Of a stretch of 64,000 bases of DNA, positions 8,240-16,851 are shown in pieces. Source of the stretch: Melghirimyces profundicolus. GTDB lineage: Bacteria > Bacillota > Bacilli > Thermoactinomycetales > DSM-45169. Position 1 is the first letter of the stretch. Every line of letters starts with the position of its first letter. The notes beneath the pieces were generated by a model. The model had not been told where the DNA came from. It saw nothing but the letters and a program-made list of their open reading frames with translations, and did not search any database. The stretch is from assembly GCF_003054245.1 (NCBI RefSeq), contig NZ_QBKR01000005.1:115761-179760 (forward strand), given 5' to 3'. The translations under genes were made by a program, and so were the position numbers.

Positions 8240-9751
8240 ATGGAAAAATACTTCCTGGATTACAACTGGACCGTCATGGCCCCGGAATTGATCATTCTTT
8301 CCGCTGCCGCCCTGCTTTCCATCCTCGATCTCTTGCTGAAAGAAGAAGCGGACCGGCGAGTCCTCGGCTGGATCGGGATCCTGGCGGTGGCGGCAGCGGG
8401 TGTCTTCGCGGGCTCGGCCGTGGGGAACCCGCCCTATGAGATCCTTTCCGAAACCTACCGGGTGGATGATTTTGCGCTGGTTTTCAAGCTCATCCTGCTG
8501 GCGGGAACCGCTCTGGTGCTTCTCGCCTCCCTCAGGGAAATCCGATTGGAGGGAGAAAGGGCGCAGGGGGAATACGTTTACCTTCTCCTGACCGCCTTGC
8601 TCGGGGGGATGATCCTCACCTCTTCCGCCGACCTGATCACCCTGTTTGTGGGACTGGAGTTGCTGAGCCTTTCCTCCTACATCCTGGCGGGAATTCGTCG
8701 CAAACGGCCGGATTCCAATGAAGCGGCCTGGAAATACGTGGTGACCGGCGGGATGTCTTCCGCTTTTATCCTGTACGGCATGTCGTTTGTCTACGGACTG
8801 ACGGGGACGACCAACCTCTACATGGCCCGGCAACGGCTTTTTGAAGCTTATCATGAGGGATACGAATCGTTTGTGCTCCTGTCTCTCTTCTTTATGCTTC
8901 TCGGGTTTGGTTTTAAAGTGTCCTCAGCCCCTTTTCACATGTGGGCACCGGACGTGTACCAGGGCTCCCCCACTCCGGTGACGGCTTTTTTGGCCGCGGT
9001 TTCCAAGACGGCGGCTTTCGCTTTCGTCCTGCGCGTTCTGTTGGCGACCTACCTGTTTCTGTTGCAGGCAGGGCCATGGATGGAACTGGTGGCACCGGCC
9101 CTTCTGACGGTGTCCGCCGCCTCCATGGTGGTGGGAAACACGGCGGCTCTCCGACAGATCCGTACCAAACGGATGATGGCGTATTCCAGCGTGGCCCATG
9201 CCGGATATCTCCTCGTTCCGGTGGCGACGGCGGCCGGCGGGATGCTGTTTGAAAGCACGGTTTACTATCTGATGGCGTACCTGATGATGACGCTGGGCGC
9301 TTTTACGGTCCTGATGATGGTGGAACGGGATGCGGGGGTCGAAGATCTTGCCGCCTTCAGCGGGCTTTCCCGCCGATCCCCGTTGGCTGCCGCGGCGATG
9401 ACCGTCTTTTTGGTCTCTTTGGCCGGAATTCCCGTCACCGCCGGTTTCTTCGGCAAGTTTTACATCCTGACCCATGCAGTGACGGCGCGGGATTTTTGGA
9501 TTGCAGCCGTCATGCTGGTCACCACGGTGATCTCCTATTACTACTATTTCGGAGTCATCCGCATGATGTATTTCCGGTCCCCTGCTTCTCCGAAAAAGGT
9601 TCCCATCTCTCCGGGAGCGACGGCGGTGATTGTGCTCACCCTTGTCGGAACCCTTCTTCTCGGCTTCTTCCCTCAGTTTGCCCTGGATTTCCTGGAGCGG
9701 CTGGATTGGACGTCCGTGCTGCATCCCGCAGGGGGGGCGGCCGGGAACTGA
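8240..9751 (+). CDS. nuoN: NADH-quinone oxidoreductase subunit N
   Basis: A 503-residue antiporter-like subunit (ND2). Family segments are LFVGLELLSLSSYILAG with the proton-channel glutamate, SSAPFHMWAPDVYQGSPTPV and RMMAYSSVAHAGYLL. The ATG at 8240 follows GGAGGGTAGGGG. It is the last gene of the operon; its stop codon forms the base of the downstream terminator hairpin. NuoE, F and G are absent here, as is common for the Bacillus-type complex. Confidence 0.96.
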   Translation: MEKYFLDYNWTVMAPELIILSAAALLSILDLLLKEEADRRVLGWIGILAVAAAGVFAGSAVGNPPYEILSETYRVDDFALVFKLILLAGTALVLLASLREIRLEGERAQGEYVYLLLTALLGGMILTSSADLITLFVGLELLSLSSYILAGIRRKRPDSNEAAWKYVVTGGMSSAFILYGMSFVYGLTGTTNLYMARQRLFEAYHEGYESFVLLSLFFMLLGFGFKVSSAPFHMWAPDVYQGSPTPVTAFLAAVSKTAAFAFVLRVLLATYLFLLQAGPWMELVAPALLTVSAASMVVGNTAALRQIRTKRMMAYSSVAHAGYLLVPVATAAGGMLFESTVYYLMAYLMMTLGAFTVLMMVERDAGVEDLAAFSGLSRRSPLAAAAMTVFLVSLAGIPVTAGFFGKFYILTHAVTARDFWIAAVMLVTTVISYYYYFGVIRMMYFRSPASPKKVPISPGATAVIVLTLVGTLLLGFFPQFALDFLERLDWTSVLHPAGGAAGN

Positions 9752-9794
9752 CACACAAAAAACCTCTTCCGCAAGGAAGGGGTTTTTTGTGTGT
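9751..9794. terminator. Bidirectional terminator between nuoN and the DUF2512 gene
   Basis: A perfect 14-bp stem (ACACACAAAAAACC with GGTTTTTTGTGTGT) encloses a second TTCC-GCAA-GGAA tetraloop hairpin. A/T-rich outer arms give a T-run on both strands. It begins at the last base of the nuoN stop codon and separates two convergent genes. Confidence 0.85.
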
Positions 9795-9868
9795 TGGTAA
9801 GGGGGATGAAGTATTTGCATACCAAGTGATTGGCTTTTGGCCGGGAACCAATGCTCTTCTTTGATGAT

Positions 9869-10225
9869 TCAGACGAAAGGAGAGCGGCTTGCGAAAAACG
9901 GGTAGATCCGGTGCAGCGCCGCTTCGGTTACGGCAAGGATCAACCCCACCGTCAAGGCGGTGCCGGAATCGACAAAAGCAGGCGGAAAGAGGTATTGAAG
10001 GGTGTACAGCAACAGGGAAAAAGCGAAGAGATCCACCAATGCCGCGGTGGTGGAGCTGTGATCGGGGAGCAGACGCCGGTCCAGCCAGACCCCGGCGACA
10101 GTCAGGATAAAGGAAACGGCCAGCAACCGGGACGGGGACTCCCAAGTCATACTGTCCGCGAAGAGATCGGCGGATAGAATCACGCAAAGAGCCGTGGCCC
10201 ATTTCAGAGCGGTGTACAAAATCAT
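9869..10225 (-). CDS. DUF2512 (YndM-like) membrane protein
   Basis: A 118-residue protein with four hydrophobic segments. The pattern LDRRLLP....TAALVDLFAF...Y and a C-terminal EAALHRI resemble the DUF2512 family, small Bacillales membrane proteins of unknown function. The ATG at 10225 (complement) follows AAGGGGAGGA at a good distance; an upstream TTG would add seven residues without a site. It is transcribed convergently with the nuo operon and is probably monocistronic. The family call rests on weak pattern similarity. Confidence 0.6.
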   Translation of the reverse strand: MILYTALKWATALCVILSADLFADSMTWESPSRLLAVSFILTVAGVWLDRRLLPDHSSTTAALVDLFAFSLLLYTLQYLFPPAFVDSGTALTVGLILAVTEAALHRIYPFFASRSPFV

Positions 10226-10422
10226 GGGGTCCTCCCCTTCCAACAAGTATTGACGTTAGTTTACCAAGGAATGTCCATCTGACTCCCTCCCCCGTGCCGA
10301 ACTCCTCCAAGGAATCAGTGGCCGATATGGGGTTCGAATCATTTTTGGAAAGTCGTTGCGTTCCAAGCGGTTTTGGGTTAGCATGGGAATATCGTGAACC
10401 CACTGTACGAGGAGTGCATAAA

Positions 10423-10668
10423 GTGATGGATGGAGCCACGGGCTTCGCAGTCTCCTCATTGATCAACATCCTGCTTTCCCTCGCCTGCATCGCCCTGAGT
10501 TGGTGGGTTCTCTTGAACCTGCGGCTGGATCTGTTCCTTCGGGATCCCAAAGGGGTGCAGGCCAAGGTGCTGTACATTCTGCTCTCCATTATATTCGGTC
10601 ATAATCTGGCCAGTTTTCTCATCGATTATATGGGATGGTCCCGAATGATCGGCCAACTCTTCGGGTAG
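10423..10668 (+). CDS. DUF1146 family membrane protein (YwzB-like)
   Basis: An 81-residue protein with two hydrophobic helices and the family pattern WWVLLNLRLDLFLRDPKGVQ followed by IIFGHNLASFLIDY. YwzB-type proteins of unknown function lie between atp and murA in Bacillus, and the same position here supports the call. The GTG at 10423 is chosen because GAGGAG ends about eight bases upstream; the ATG at 10426 is an equally possible start. A longer upstream frame exists but is not conserved in character. Confidence 0.75.
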   Translation: MMDGATGFAVSSLINILLSLACIALSWWVLLNLRLDLFLRDPKGVQAKVLYILLSIIFGHNLASFLIDYMGWSRMIGQLFG

Positions 10669-10743
10669 AAGTTTGCCTGACGGTATATCCTCTCTCCGCT
10701 TCGTGAACAATGGAAGAAAAAGAAGCACGGGAGAGGATGGGCC

Positions 10744-11481
10744 ATGTTGCGAAGAGGGTTCGGGATTCCGGCATTATTGTTGATATCCGCTTTATTCATC
10801 GCTTTCTCAACCGCCCCCCGGGATGAAGAAAAACTGATCCGCACTTTCAGCCGGACAGGGGCGGAAGCCGAACGGTACATGTTGCACCATGGCGGACGGA
10901 CCGACCGGAATTTCACACCGGACGACGTCCAGGGCCTGGCCCGGGGACTGGCGGGTGAATTGGGGCTGGATTCGGTCCGGGTGAGGAAAACGCCGGATGG
11001 AACCCGTTTTGAATCGGAAGGACGATGGAGTCGAAACATTCTGTTGGAATTGACCGTTATCAACGATAGGTCTTACGATCTTTTTGTACAACCTTATATT
11101 TCCATCCGGGCCGAGGGGAGCGGACTTCCCGATTCCCGGCTGTTCGACACCCGCAAACGTCTGAATCGCGCCCTTCAAAAATATCGAATTCAACCCCGCA
11201 CTCATTTCTCCATCCAGGGAAGGCTTCATGCCGGGGGCCGTGCGGACGGACGTGAACGGGACCGGATGATCGATCGGATTATGAAGGAACTCGGAGCCGG
11301 AGAAGTCGAATCGATGCATGCGGAACGGACCGTCAGCGTGTCCGCGTATACCCCTCTTTTCAACGGGGGACTCCAAACGAGGGGCGGGACCATGAATGTC
11401 CAGGTCGCGGCCAAAGACGGTCACGGCGACGGAGAGGTCGTCCTCACCCTCGGAACCCCGATCATCACGATAGAATATTAG
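10744..11481 (+). CDS. ywmB: YwmB family protein (TATA-box-binding-like fold)
   Basis: A 245-residue protein with an N-terminal hydrophobic segment (residues 5-23) that looks like a signal peptide or anchor, so the rest is probably outside the membrane. Its position immediately upstream of murA, and features such as GAEAERYMLHHGG and GGTMNVQVAAKDG, match YwmB, a conserved Bacillales protein of unknown function. It is followed by murA after 21 bases, suggesting co-transcription. The family is assigned from synteny and general sequence character. Confidence 0.75.
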   Translation: MLRRGFGIPALLLISALFIAFSTAPRDEEKLIRTFSRTGAEAERYMLHHGGRTDRNFTPDDVQGLARGLAGELGLDSVRVRKTPDGTRFESEGRWSRNILLELTVINDRSYDLFVQPYISIRAEGSGLPDSRLFDTRKRLNRALQKYRIQPRTHFSIQGRLHAGGRADGRERDRMIDRIMKELGAGEVESMHAERTVSVSAYTPLFNGGLQTRGGTMNVQVAAKDGHGDGEVVLTLGTPIITIEY

Positions 11482-11502
11482 ACATTCTCGGAGGGAAGAG
11501 TT

Positions 11503-12804
11503 TTGGACAAAATCATTGTACGGGGTGGCAATCGGTTGAAGGGGCGGGTCAAGGTTCACGGAGCCAAAAATGCCGTCCTTCCGATCATCGCCGCGTCCAT
11601 CCTGCCGTCCCGGGGGGAGATTCTGATCCGGGACGTGCCGATGTTGGAAGACGTCAAAACGATCACCCAATTGCTTCACAGGATGGGCATTCAAACCGAA
11701 CTCGATGAAAAGAGCGAAACCGTCCGGATTCAGGGTGAAAAGGTCGAACAAACGGAAGCACCCTACGATCTTGTCCGTAAGATGCGGGCGTCTTTCTTGG
11801 TGATGGGTCCCCTCTTGGCCCGGAAAAAACATGCCCGAATTCCGCTTCCCGGGGGTTGCGCCATCGGCAGCCGACCGATTGATCAGCACCTGAAAGGCTT
11901 GGAGGCGATGGGGGCGAAGTTCAACATCGGGCAGGGATTTATTGAAGGCACAGTGCCCGATCGGTTGCGTGGCGCCCGGATCTACCTGGATGTCGCCAGT
12001 GTGGGGGCCACAGAGAACATTATGATGGCAGCCGCCCTCGCCGAGGGGAGAACCTTCATCGAAAATGCCGCCTGCGAGCCGGAAATCGTCGATCTGGCCA
12101 ACTTCATCAATGCCCTCGGCGGGCAGGTACGCGGCGCCGGCACCGACACCATCCGAATCGACGGAAAGGACTTCCTTCGCGGGACGGATTACACCGTGAT
12201 CCCCGACCGGATCGAAGCCGGAACCTACATGGCGGCCGCAGCGATCACCCGCGGCGAAGTATTCGTTGAGGGAGCCATTTCCGATCACCTGAATCCCGTG
12301 ATCGCCAAGTTGAGGGAAATGGGTGCGGAGGTGCTGGAAGGAGAAAACGGCATCCATGTCCGTGCGGATCGTCCGCTCAAACCGGTGGACGTCAAAACCC
12401 TTCCTTATCCCGGTTTCCCGACGGATATGCAGTCCCAGATGATGGCTTTGCAACTGGTGGCTGAAGGGAACAGCATGATGACGGAGACGGTGTTTGAAAA
12501 TCGTTTCATGCATGTGGAAGAAATGAAACGGATGGGCGCCAAGATGAAAATCGACGGACGCTCCGTTCTAATCGAAGGCGGACATCCATTGTCCGGTGCC
12601 CAGGTGAAAGCGACGGACCTGAGGGCCGGAGCCGCCTTGGTGCTGGTGGGACTCGTGGCGCAGGGAGTGACGGAGGTCACGGAACTTCACCACATTGACC
12701 GCGGATATGTCGGTCTGGTGGAAAAGCTTCGCTCCTTGGGAGCCGATATCCAACGGGTCTCCGAAGAAGCGGGAAAACTGAAAGTCCAGCACTCATTCGC
12801 TTAA
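11503..12804 (+). CDS. murA: UDP-N-acetylglucosamine 1-carboxyvinyltransferase
   Basis: A 433-residue enzyme for the first committed step of peptidoglycan synthesis, transfer of enolpyruvate from PEP to UDP-GlcNAc in the cytoplasm. Lys22 in GAKNAV and the active-site Cys119 in [12 protein letters not shown] are present, so the enzyme should be fosfomycin-sensitive in principle. The TTG at 11503 follows GGAGGG. Gene order ywmB-murA-spoIID matches Bacillus subtilis murAA. A strong terminator follows. Confidence 0.96.
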   Translation: MDKIIVRGGNRLKGRVKVHGAKNAVLPIIAASILPSRGEILIRDVPMLEDVKTITQLLHRMGIQTELDEKSETVRIQGEKVEQTEAPYDLVRKMRASFLVMGPLLARKKHARIPLPGGCAIGSRPIDQHLKGLEAMGAKFNIGQGFIEGTVPDRLRGARIYLDVASVGATENIMMAAALAEGRTFIENAACEPEIVDLANFINALGGQVRGAGTDTIRIDGKDFLRGTDYTVIPDRIEAGTYMAAAAITRGEVFVEGAISDHLNPVIAKLREMGAEVLEGENGIHVRADRPLKPVDVKTLPYPGFPTDMQSQMMALQLVAEGNSMMTETVFENRFMHVEEMKRMGAKMKIDGRSVLIEGGHPLSGAQVKATDLRAGAALVLVGLVAQGVTEVTELHHIDRGYVGLVEKLRSLGADIQRVSEEAGKLKVQHSFA

Positions 12805-12809
12805 TATGA

Positions 12810-12845
12810 AGAGAAACCCGCAGCTCCACGGCTGCGGGTTTCTCT
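12810..12845 (+). terminator. Terminator of the ywmB-murA unit
   Basis: A 15-bp perfect stem (AGAGAAACCCGCAGC with its complement) surrounds a six-base loop, six bases after the murA stop. No long T-run follows, but the stem ends in TTTCTCT. Confidence 0.75.
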
Positions 12846-12934
12846 GTGCCCGGAGGTTCTATTGAAAAATACCCCCTCATAGGCTGGAAGAGAGGTTGTC
12901 CTCGGACCATTTTTCAACCGGGAGGCGGGTCCAG

Positions 12935-13966
12935 TTGCACAAAGGGATGATCCTGTTGACAGCGTTGTTGATCGGGGTGATGGTGGCCGTGCCGGCCATC
13001 CTGGTCAGTTTTGACCGGGATGCTCCTTATGCAAAAAAAAGCGGTGGCGAAAGCGGATCTGCCATTTGGAAATCCGGGCCCATCGTAAAGGTTTACCTTA
13101 CAAAGGAGAATAGAGTGGAAAAAGTTCCCCTTGAAGCCTACATTCGCGGAGTGGTGGCGGCGGAGATGCCGGCGGACTTTCATGTGGAAGCGCTCAAAGC
13201 CCAGTCTCTTGCGGCGCGTACCTATATCGGGGACCGTCTTTCCAAGGGCAAGTTTGAGGGCATGGCCAAGTGGGGGGGACAAGCGAAGGGTGCCCACGTA
13301 TCCGATACGGTGGACCATCAGGTGTATCTTACCGACGAAAAACTGAAGGAACAATGGGGAGATCATTACCGCGCTTACTCCGCCCGAATCAACCAAGCGG
13401 TGAGAGAGACGCGGGGAAAGATGATTTTTTACGGAGGAAAGCCTATTTATGCCGCGTTTTTTTCCACCAGTAACGGCCAAACGGAAAATTCGGAGGATTA
13501 CTTCTCCACCGCTTATCCCTATCTCAGAAGCGTCCCTTCACCCTGGGACAAAGAGTCTCCCAAATTCAGGGATCAAAAGAAATTTGAGTTGAAAGAATTC
13601 ATCAGTCGTCTTTCCGACCATACCGCCAAAGAAGTGGCGGTTTCGGCTGCCGCCGGGGGAGACTGGCTGAAGGTGACCGAGCGGACGGACGGGGGAAGGG
13701 TCAGCAAAGTCCGGGTCGGCGACCAGGAGTTTACGGGACGGCAGGTCCGGGAGGCGCTTGAACTTCCTTCCGCTGATTTTAACTGGAAAATCAAAGGAGG
13801 ACAAATCACTTTCACTACCGAAGGTTACGGGCACGGAGTTGGAATGAGCCAATGGGGGGCCCATTTGATGGCCCAGCGGGGAGAGAAAGCGGAGGAAATT
13901 ATCCGTTACTACTACCGGGGCGTGGACATTGCCGCCATGGACGAACAGCTGGCTCAAAAAGAGTGA
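12935..13966 (+). CDS. spoIID: Stage II sporulation protein D (peptidoglycan lytic transglycosylase)
   Basis: SpoIID degrades septal peptidoglycan during engulfment together with SpoIIM and SpoIIP. The protein has one N-terminal transmembrane helix (residues 5-25), then the SpoIID domain with VPLEAYIRGVVAAEMPADF, LKAQSLAARTY, the STSNGQTENSEDYF stretch and a C-terminal EGYGHGVGMSQWGA. Starting at TTG 12935, which follows GGGAGG, gives 343 residues, equal to the B. subtilis protein; the upstream TTG at 12896 would add 13 residues. It lies in the classic murA-spoIID-spoIIQ order, interrupted here by splB. Confidence 0.94.
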   Translation: MHKGMILLTALLIGVMVAVPAILVSFDRDAPYAKKSGGESGSAIWKSGPIVKVYLTKENRVEKVPLEAYIRGVVAAEMPADFHVEALKAQSLAARTYIGDRLSKGKFEGMAKWGGQAKGAHVSDTVDHQVYLTDEKLKEQWGDHYRAYSARINQAVRETRGKMIFYGGKPIYAAFFSTSNGQTENSEDYFSTAYPYLRSVPSPWDKESPKFRDQKKFELKEFISRLSDHTAKEVAVSAAAGGDWLKVTERTDGGRVSKVRVGDQEFTGRQVREALELPSADFNWKIKGGQITFTTEGYGHGVGMSQWGAHLMAQRGEKAEEIIRYYYRGVDIAAMDEQLAQKE

Positions 13967-14128
13967 CCGCGTCCACACCGGATCAGGTGCATCGGCGGAG
14001 GATCGCCGGTTCCATGGAGGAAGCGGGAAGTTGGCGACAAAAGCCCCCCTGCCCGAACTGGATCAATGGAAGATCGGAAACCATTGATGAAGCGGATCGC
14101 GAGCGTTTTTCCCGCCCGGGGTGACCCA

Positions 14129-15154
14129 TCAGGTGAAATACAATATGTCAGCTTCGGGGAAATAACGTTGAATTCCCCCTTCCATGTGTTCCCGGAGAGC
14201 CTGAAGCTGGCTTTTGGGGTAAACGTACTTGTAACGGCCGTAACGGCCCCATTTTTTTTGCCGTTCTTCTTCATTCATGTTGAGCTTGGTCTTGGGGTAG
14301 TGTTCCTGGATGATGTTTTTGGCCGTTTTGGTAAAACGGTGGGAAATCAGTTCAAAAGTCAGGTCTTTGGTCGCCTCCGGGGGCAGAGCTTGGCTCAGGT
14401 TCAACAGGAGCCGGTCGTACTCTTCTTCCCATCCGTCGAAGATCATGAGCGGAGCGAGGATGAACCCGAGGGGATAGCCGGCACGGGCCACTTTGCCGGC
14501 GGCCTCAATCCGTTCTTGAAGAGGGGCGGTACCGGGTTCAAAATACTTGACCACATAATCGGCGTTCAGGCTGAAACGAAACCTTGTATGACCGTTGTGG
14601 CGGGCATCCAACAGGGGGTCGACGGTGCTGTACTTGGTGACGAACCGGAGACGTCCAAGCTCTTGTTTCCCCATGAACTCCACGGCCTTTTTCAAAGACC
14701 CGGTGATATGCTCAATCCCGACCGGATCCGAAGTGCAGGCCGCTTCAAAACGGGTGATGTCCGGGGCGCGTTCCCGGATGTATCCCTCAGCCGCTTCGAA
14801 GATGTCGTCCAGGTTGACGTAGACCCGGACATAGGGCCGACGTCCCATGGTGGTTTGAAGATAACAATAATGACAATGGCCCATGCAACCGGTGGCGAGG
14901 GGGATGGCGTATTCCGCCGAGGGTTTGGAGGTGTCGAATTTCAGTGTCTTCCTTACGCCCACCACCAGGGTATTTTTGGCCATCCGGTATTTTTGAAGTT
15001 CCGTCTTTCCGGGAATCCCGCGGACTTGGTTGTGGGAGGTGGTCTTACGGATCGGGATGTCCGTCTCCTTGAATCGATCGTAGAGCTCTTGCCCCAAAGG
15101 ATATTGAAGTGCGTCAGGTTCGAAAAAAATCAGATCTGGCTGGAACGGTTTCAC
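14129..15154 (-). CDS. splB: Spore photoproduct lyase
   Basis: This 341-residue radical SAM enzyme repairs the thymine dimer 5-thyminyl-5,6-dihydrothymine in germinating spores. The cluster-binding motif is CMGHCHYC (Cys90, Cys94, Cys97), the proposed hydrogen donor is Cys140, and Tyr96 and Tyr98 are present. These positions are the same as I recall for the Geobacillus enzyme. The GTG at 15154 (complement) follows AGGTGAT. The gene lies antisense to and between spoIID and spoIIQ, an unusual place for it, but a sporulation setting fits its role. Confidence 0.95.
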   Translation of the reverse strand: MKPFQPDLIFFEPDALQYPLGQELYDRFKETDIPIRKTTSHNQVRGIPGKTELQKYRMAKNTLVVGVRKTLKFDTSKPSAEYAIPLATGCMGHCHYCYLQTTMGRRPYVRVYVNLDDIFEAAEGYIRERAPDITRFEAACTSDPVGIEHITGSLKKAVEFMGKQELGRLRFVTKYSTVDPLLDARHNGHTRFRFSLNADYVVKYFEPGTAPLQERIEAAGKVARAGYPLGFILAPLMIFDGWEEEYDRLLLNLSQALPPEATKDLTFELISHRFTKTAKNIIQEHYPKTKLNMNEEERQKKWGRYGRYKYVYPKSQLQALREHMEGGIQRYFPEADILYFT

Positions 15155-15379
15155 GTTAGATCACCTGTTTTTCAGCATCTCCCTCCCCGGCCGGAGCATA
15201 CTGTCCACCTTTTTCCTTCGATTCTTTTGCACGGGACTCTTCCCGCAAGCGGTTGCTGGTAGAAGGGATCATCCCGGTGATTACGGGGCTTTTGGTTTCT
15301 AAATATATGAAAAAAAGGAGGAAAAAAGGTATAAAACCGGGATCCCGTGTCGAGAATGGATCCTGAGGTGATAACCAAA

Positions 15380-16051
15380 ATGAAACCAGAAGACCGCAAA
15401 CCGACTGGTTCGGTTGAAAAAATCTCGCGTCTGAAGTGGAAAAGATTGATGGCGAAAAAGTGGTTTTTCCCCGCCGTTTACCTGGCAGCCGCAGCACTCA
15501 TCCTCAGCCTGGTATGGTGGTATCAAAACGCCCAGGACATGGGTGTGACCAAACCCAATACCGGCTTGGAAGAACTGCGGCAGGAAGAAACGGTGCCGAC
15601 GGAAAAGGCCGGCGAAAAAATGAAATCGCCCGTGGCCGATTCCAAAGCAAACCGGATCATGGGTTATTATGAAGAAACGGGTTCTGAAAAGTCGAAAGAG
15701 GCGTCGTTGGTTAAATACGCCAACACATTCTGGCCCCATTCCGGTCTGGATTTCGCACGCAAAGACGGAAAGCCCTTCGGTGTCATCGCCGCCATGAGCG
15801 GGAAGGTTCTCCGGGTGGAAGAAAATCCGCTGACCGGTCATCAAGTGGAAATTCAGCATAAAGACGGTCTCGTCACGGTGTACCAGAGCTTGGCGGATGT
15901 GAAAGTGAAAGCCGGAGATACCGTCAAGCAGGGGGATAAGATCGGGCAATCCGGTCGCAATAAGTTTGAGAAAGAAGCGGGAAATCACCTGCACTTTGAA
16001 ATCCGGAAAGACGGTGAGGCCATCAATCCGGAACCATATTTTAAAGACTGA
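15380..16051 (+). CDS. spoIIQ: Stage II sporulation protein Q, LytM (M23) domain
   Basis: SpoIIQ is the forespore membrane protein that pairs with SpoIIIAH across the engulfment space. The product has an N-terminal transmembrane helix (about residues 29-47), a linker and an M23 domain (about 105-223). The three zinc ligands look intact (His120 and Asp124 in HSGLD, His205 in HLH), but the catalytic YxHL motif reads YQSL, as in Bacillus. The ATG at 15380 follows TGAGGTGAT; a GTG at 15347 would add 11 residues. Position between spoIID and spoIIID supports the call, and a terminator follows. Confidence 0.9.
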   Translation: MKPEDRKPTGSVEKISRLKWKRLMAKKWFFPAVYLAAAALILSLVWWYQNAQDMGVTKPNTGLEELRQEETVPTEKAGEKMKSPVADSKANRIMGYYEETGSEKSKEASLVKYANTFWPHSGLDFARKDGKPFGVIAAMSGKVLRVEENPLTGHQVEIQHKDGLVTVYQSLADVKVKAGDTVKQGDKIGQSGRNKFEKEAGNHLHFEIRKDGEAINPEPYFKD

Positions 16052-16064
16052 AAGTTCGATTTTT

Positions 16065-16088
16065 CCGCTCCCCGGAGCGGATTTTTTT
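16065..16088 (+). terminator. spoIIQ terminator
   Basis: CCGCTCC pairs with GGAGCGG around a two-base loop and is followed by ATTTTTTTT, 13 bases after the spoIIQ stop. Confidence 0.88.
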
Positions 16089-16164
16089 TGGCCCTTTCAA
16101 GGTTGATCCATCAGAAAATTGGCTAAAAAAGCGACAAAAGGGCTTGTCAGGGCTTGACAGATGA

Positions 16165-16192
16165 GAATAACCCCGAAATCACCTCATATAAT
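16165..16192 (+). promoter_or_regulatory. Putative sigma-E promoter of spoIIID
   Basis: GAATAA at 16165-16170 and CATATAAT at 16185-16192 are separated by 14 bases, resembling the sigma-E consensus (-35 like GAATATT, -10 like CATACAAT). spoIIID is known to be sigma-E transcribed in B. subtilis. The site is 33 bases upstream of the gene. Confidence 0.55.
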
Positions 16193-16224
16193 GTACCAGA
16201 CATCCGAAGAGGGAGGCGAGGGGA

Positions 16225-16512
16225 GTGCACGATTACATCAAAGAGCGGACGATCAAAATAGGGCGCTACTTCGTGGAAACCCGAAATACGGTCCGCACGA
16301 TTGCGAAGGAGTTCGGGGTATCCAAAAGTACCGTGCATAAAGATCTGACGGAACGGTTGCCCGAAATCAATTCTGAACTGGCAAACCAGGTAAAGGAGAT
16401 CCTGGAGTATCACAAATCGATCCGTCATCTTCGGGGAGGGGAAGCCACCAAGGTAAAGTATAAAAGGGAGCGCCCCCAAAAAGAAAAAAAGCTGGAAATC
16501 ACAAAGGTCTGA
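16225..16512 (+). CDS. spoIIID: Sporulation transcription factor SpoIIID
   Basis: A 95-residue mother-cell regulator that represses or activates many sigma-E and sigma-K genes. The sequence begins MHDYIKERTIKIGRYFVET and continues with the helix-turn-helix VRTIAKEFGVSKSTVHKDL, nearly identical to B. subtilis SpoIIID. The C-terminal basic helix contains IRHLRGGEATKVKYK. GTG start at 16225 follows GGGAGGCGAGGGG. In Bacillus mbl follows spoIIID; here it does not. Confidence 0.97.
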   Translation: MHDYIKERTIKIGRYFVETRNTVRTIAKEFGVSKSTVHKDLTERLPEINSELANQVKEILEYHKSIRHLRGGEATKVKYKRERPQKEKKLEITKV

Positions 16513-16851
16513 CCGCCCTTGTCCGCACACCCCGCCCACCATTGAAAATTGAAAAACCGGGATCCATCGGTTCCGCCGCTACATAGTCGGACGGCCATTC
16601 GGGTCGGTCCCGGCGTTTCCATGCATCCAGAAAGATCCAAGGTGGAAAACATTCGGGTTCCACCTGGTTTCTGTTGGTTTGCTGCCGCCGTTCGCTGTGG
16701 ACTTCATTCAAGAGTTGCGATATATTCTATCTATAGAGGATCTGTTACTGGGTGATATGGTTAGCTTTGTACATAAATGGCGGAGATTGTTTTTTGTTGG
16801 GGCAGGCAAGATTGCGGATGACACCAAAACGTCTGCTCGGAGAGGATGGCC
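16513..16851. other. Intergenic region after spoIIID
   Basis: I see no credible gene in these 339 bases. An 8-bp perfect hairpin (AGGTGGAA at 16640-16647 with TTCCACCT at 16658-16665) may act as the spoIIID terminator, although its T-tract is poor. The right part is AT-richer and probably carries the promoter of the next gene, but no convincing -35/-10 pair was found. Confidence 0.5.

Noticed and set aside
16154..16192. TTGACA plus TATAAT upstream of spoIIID as a sigma-A promoter
   Set aside because: The spacing is 27 bp, far too long. A sigma-E reading of the same -10 region fits better.
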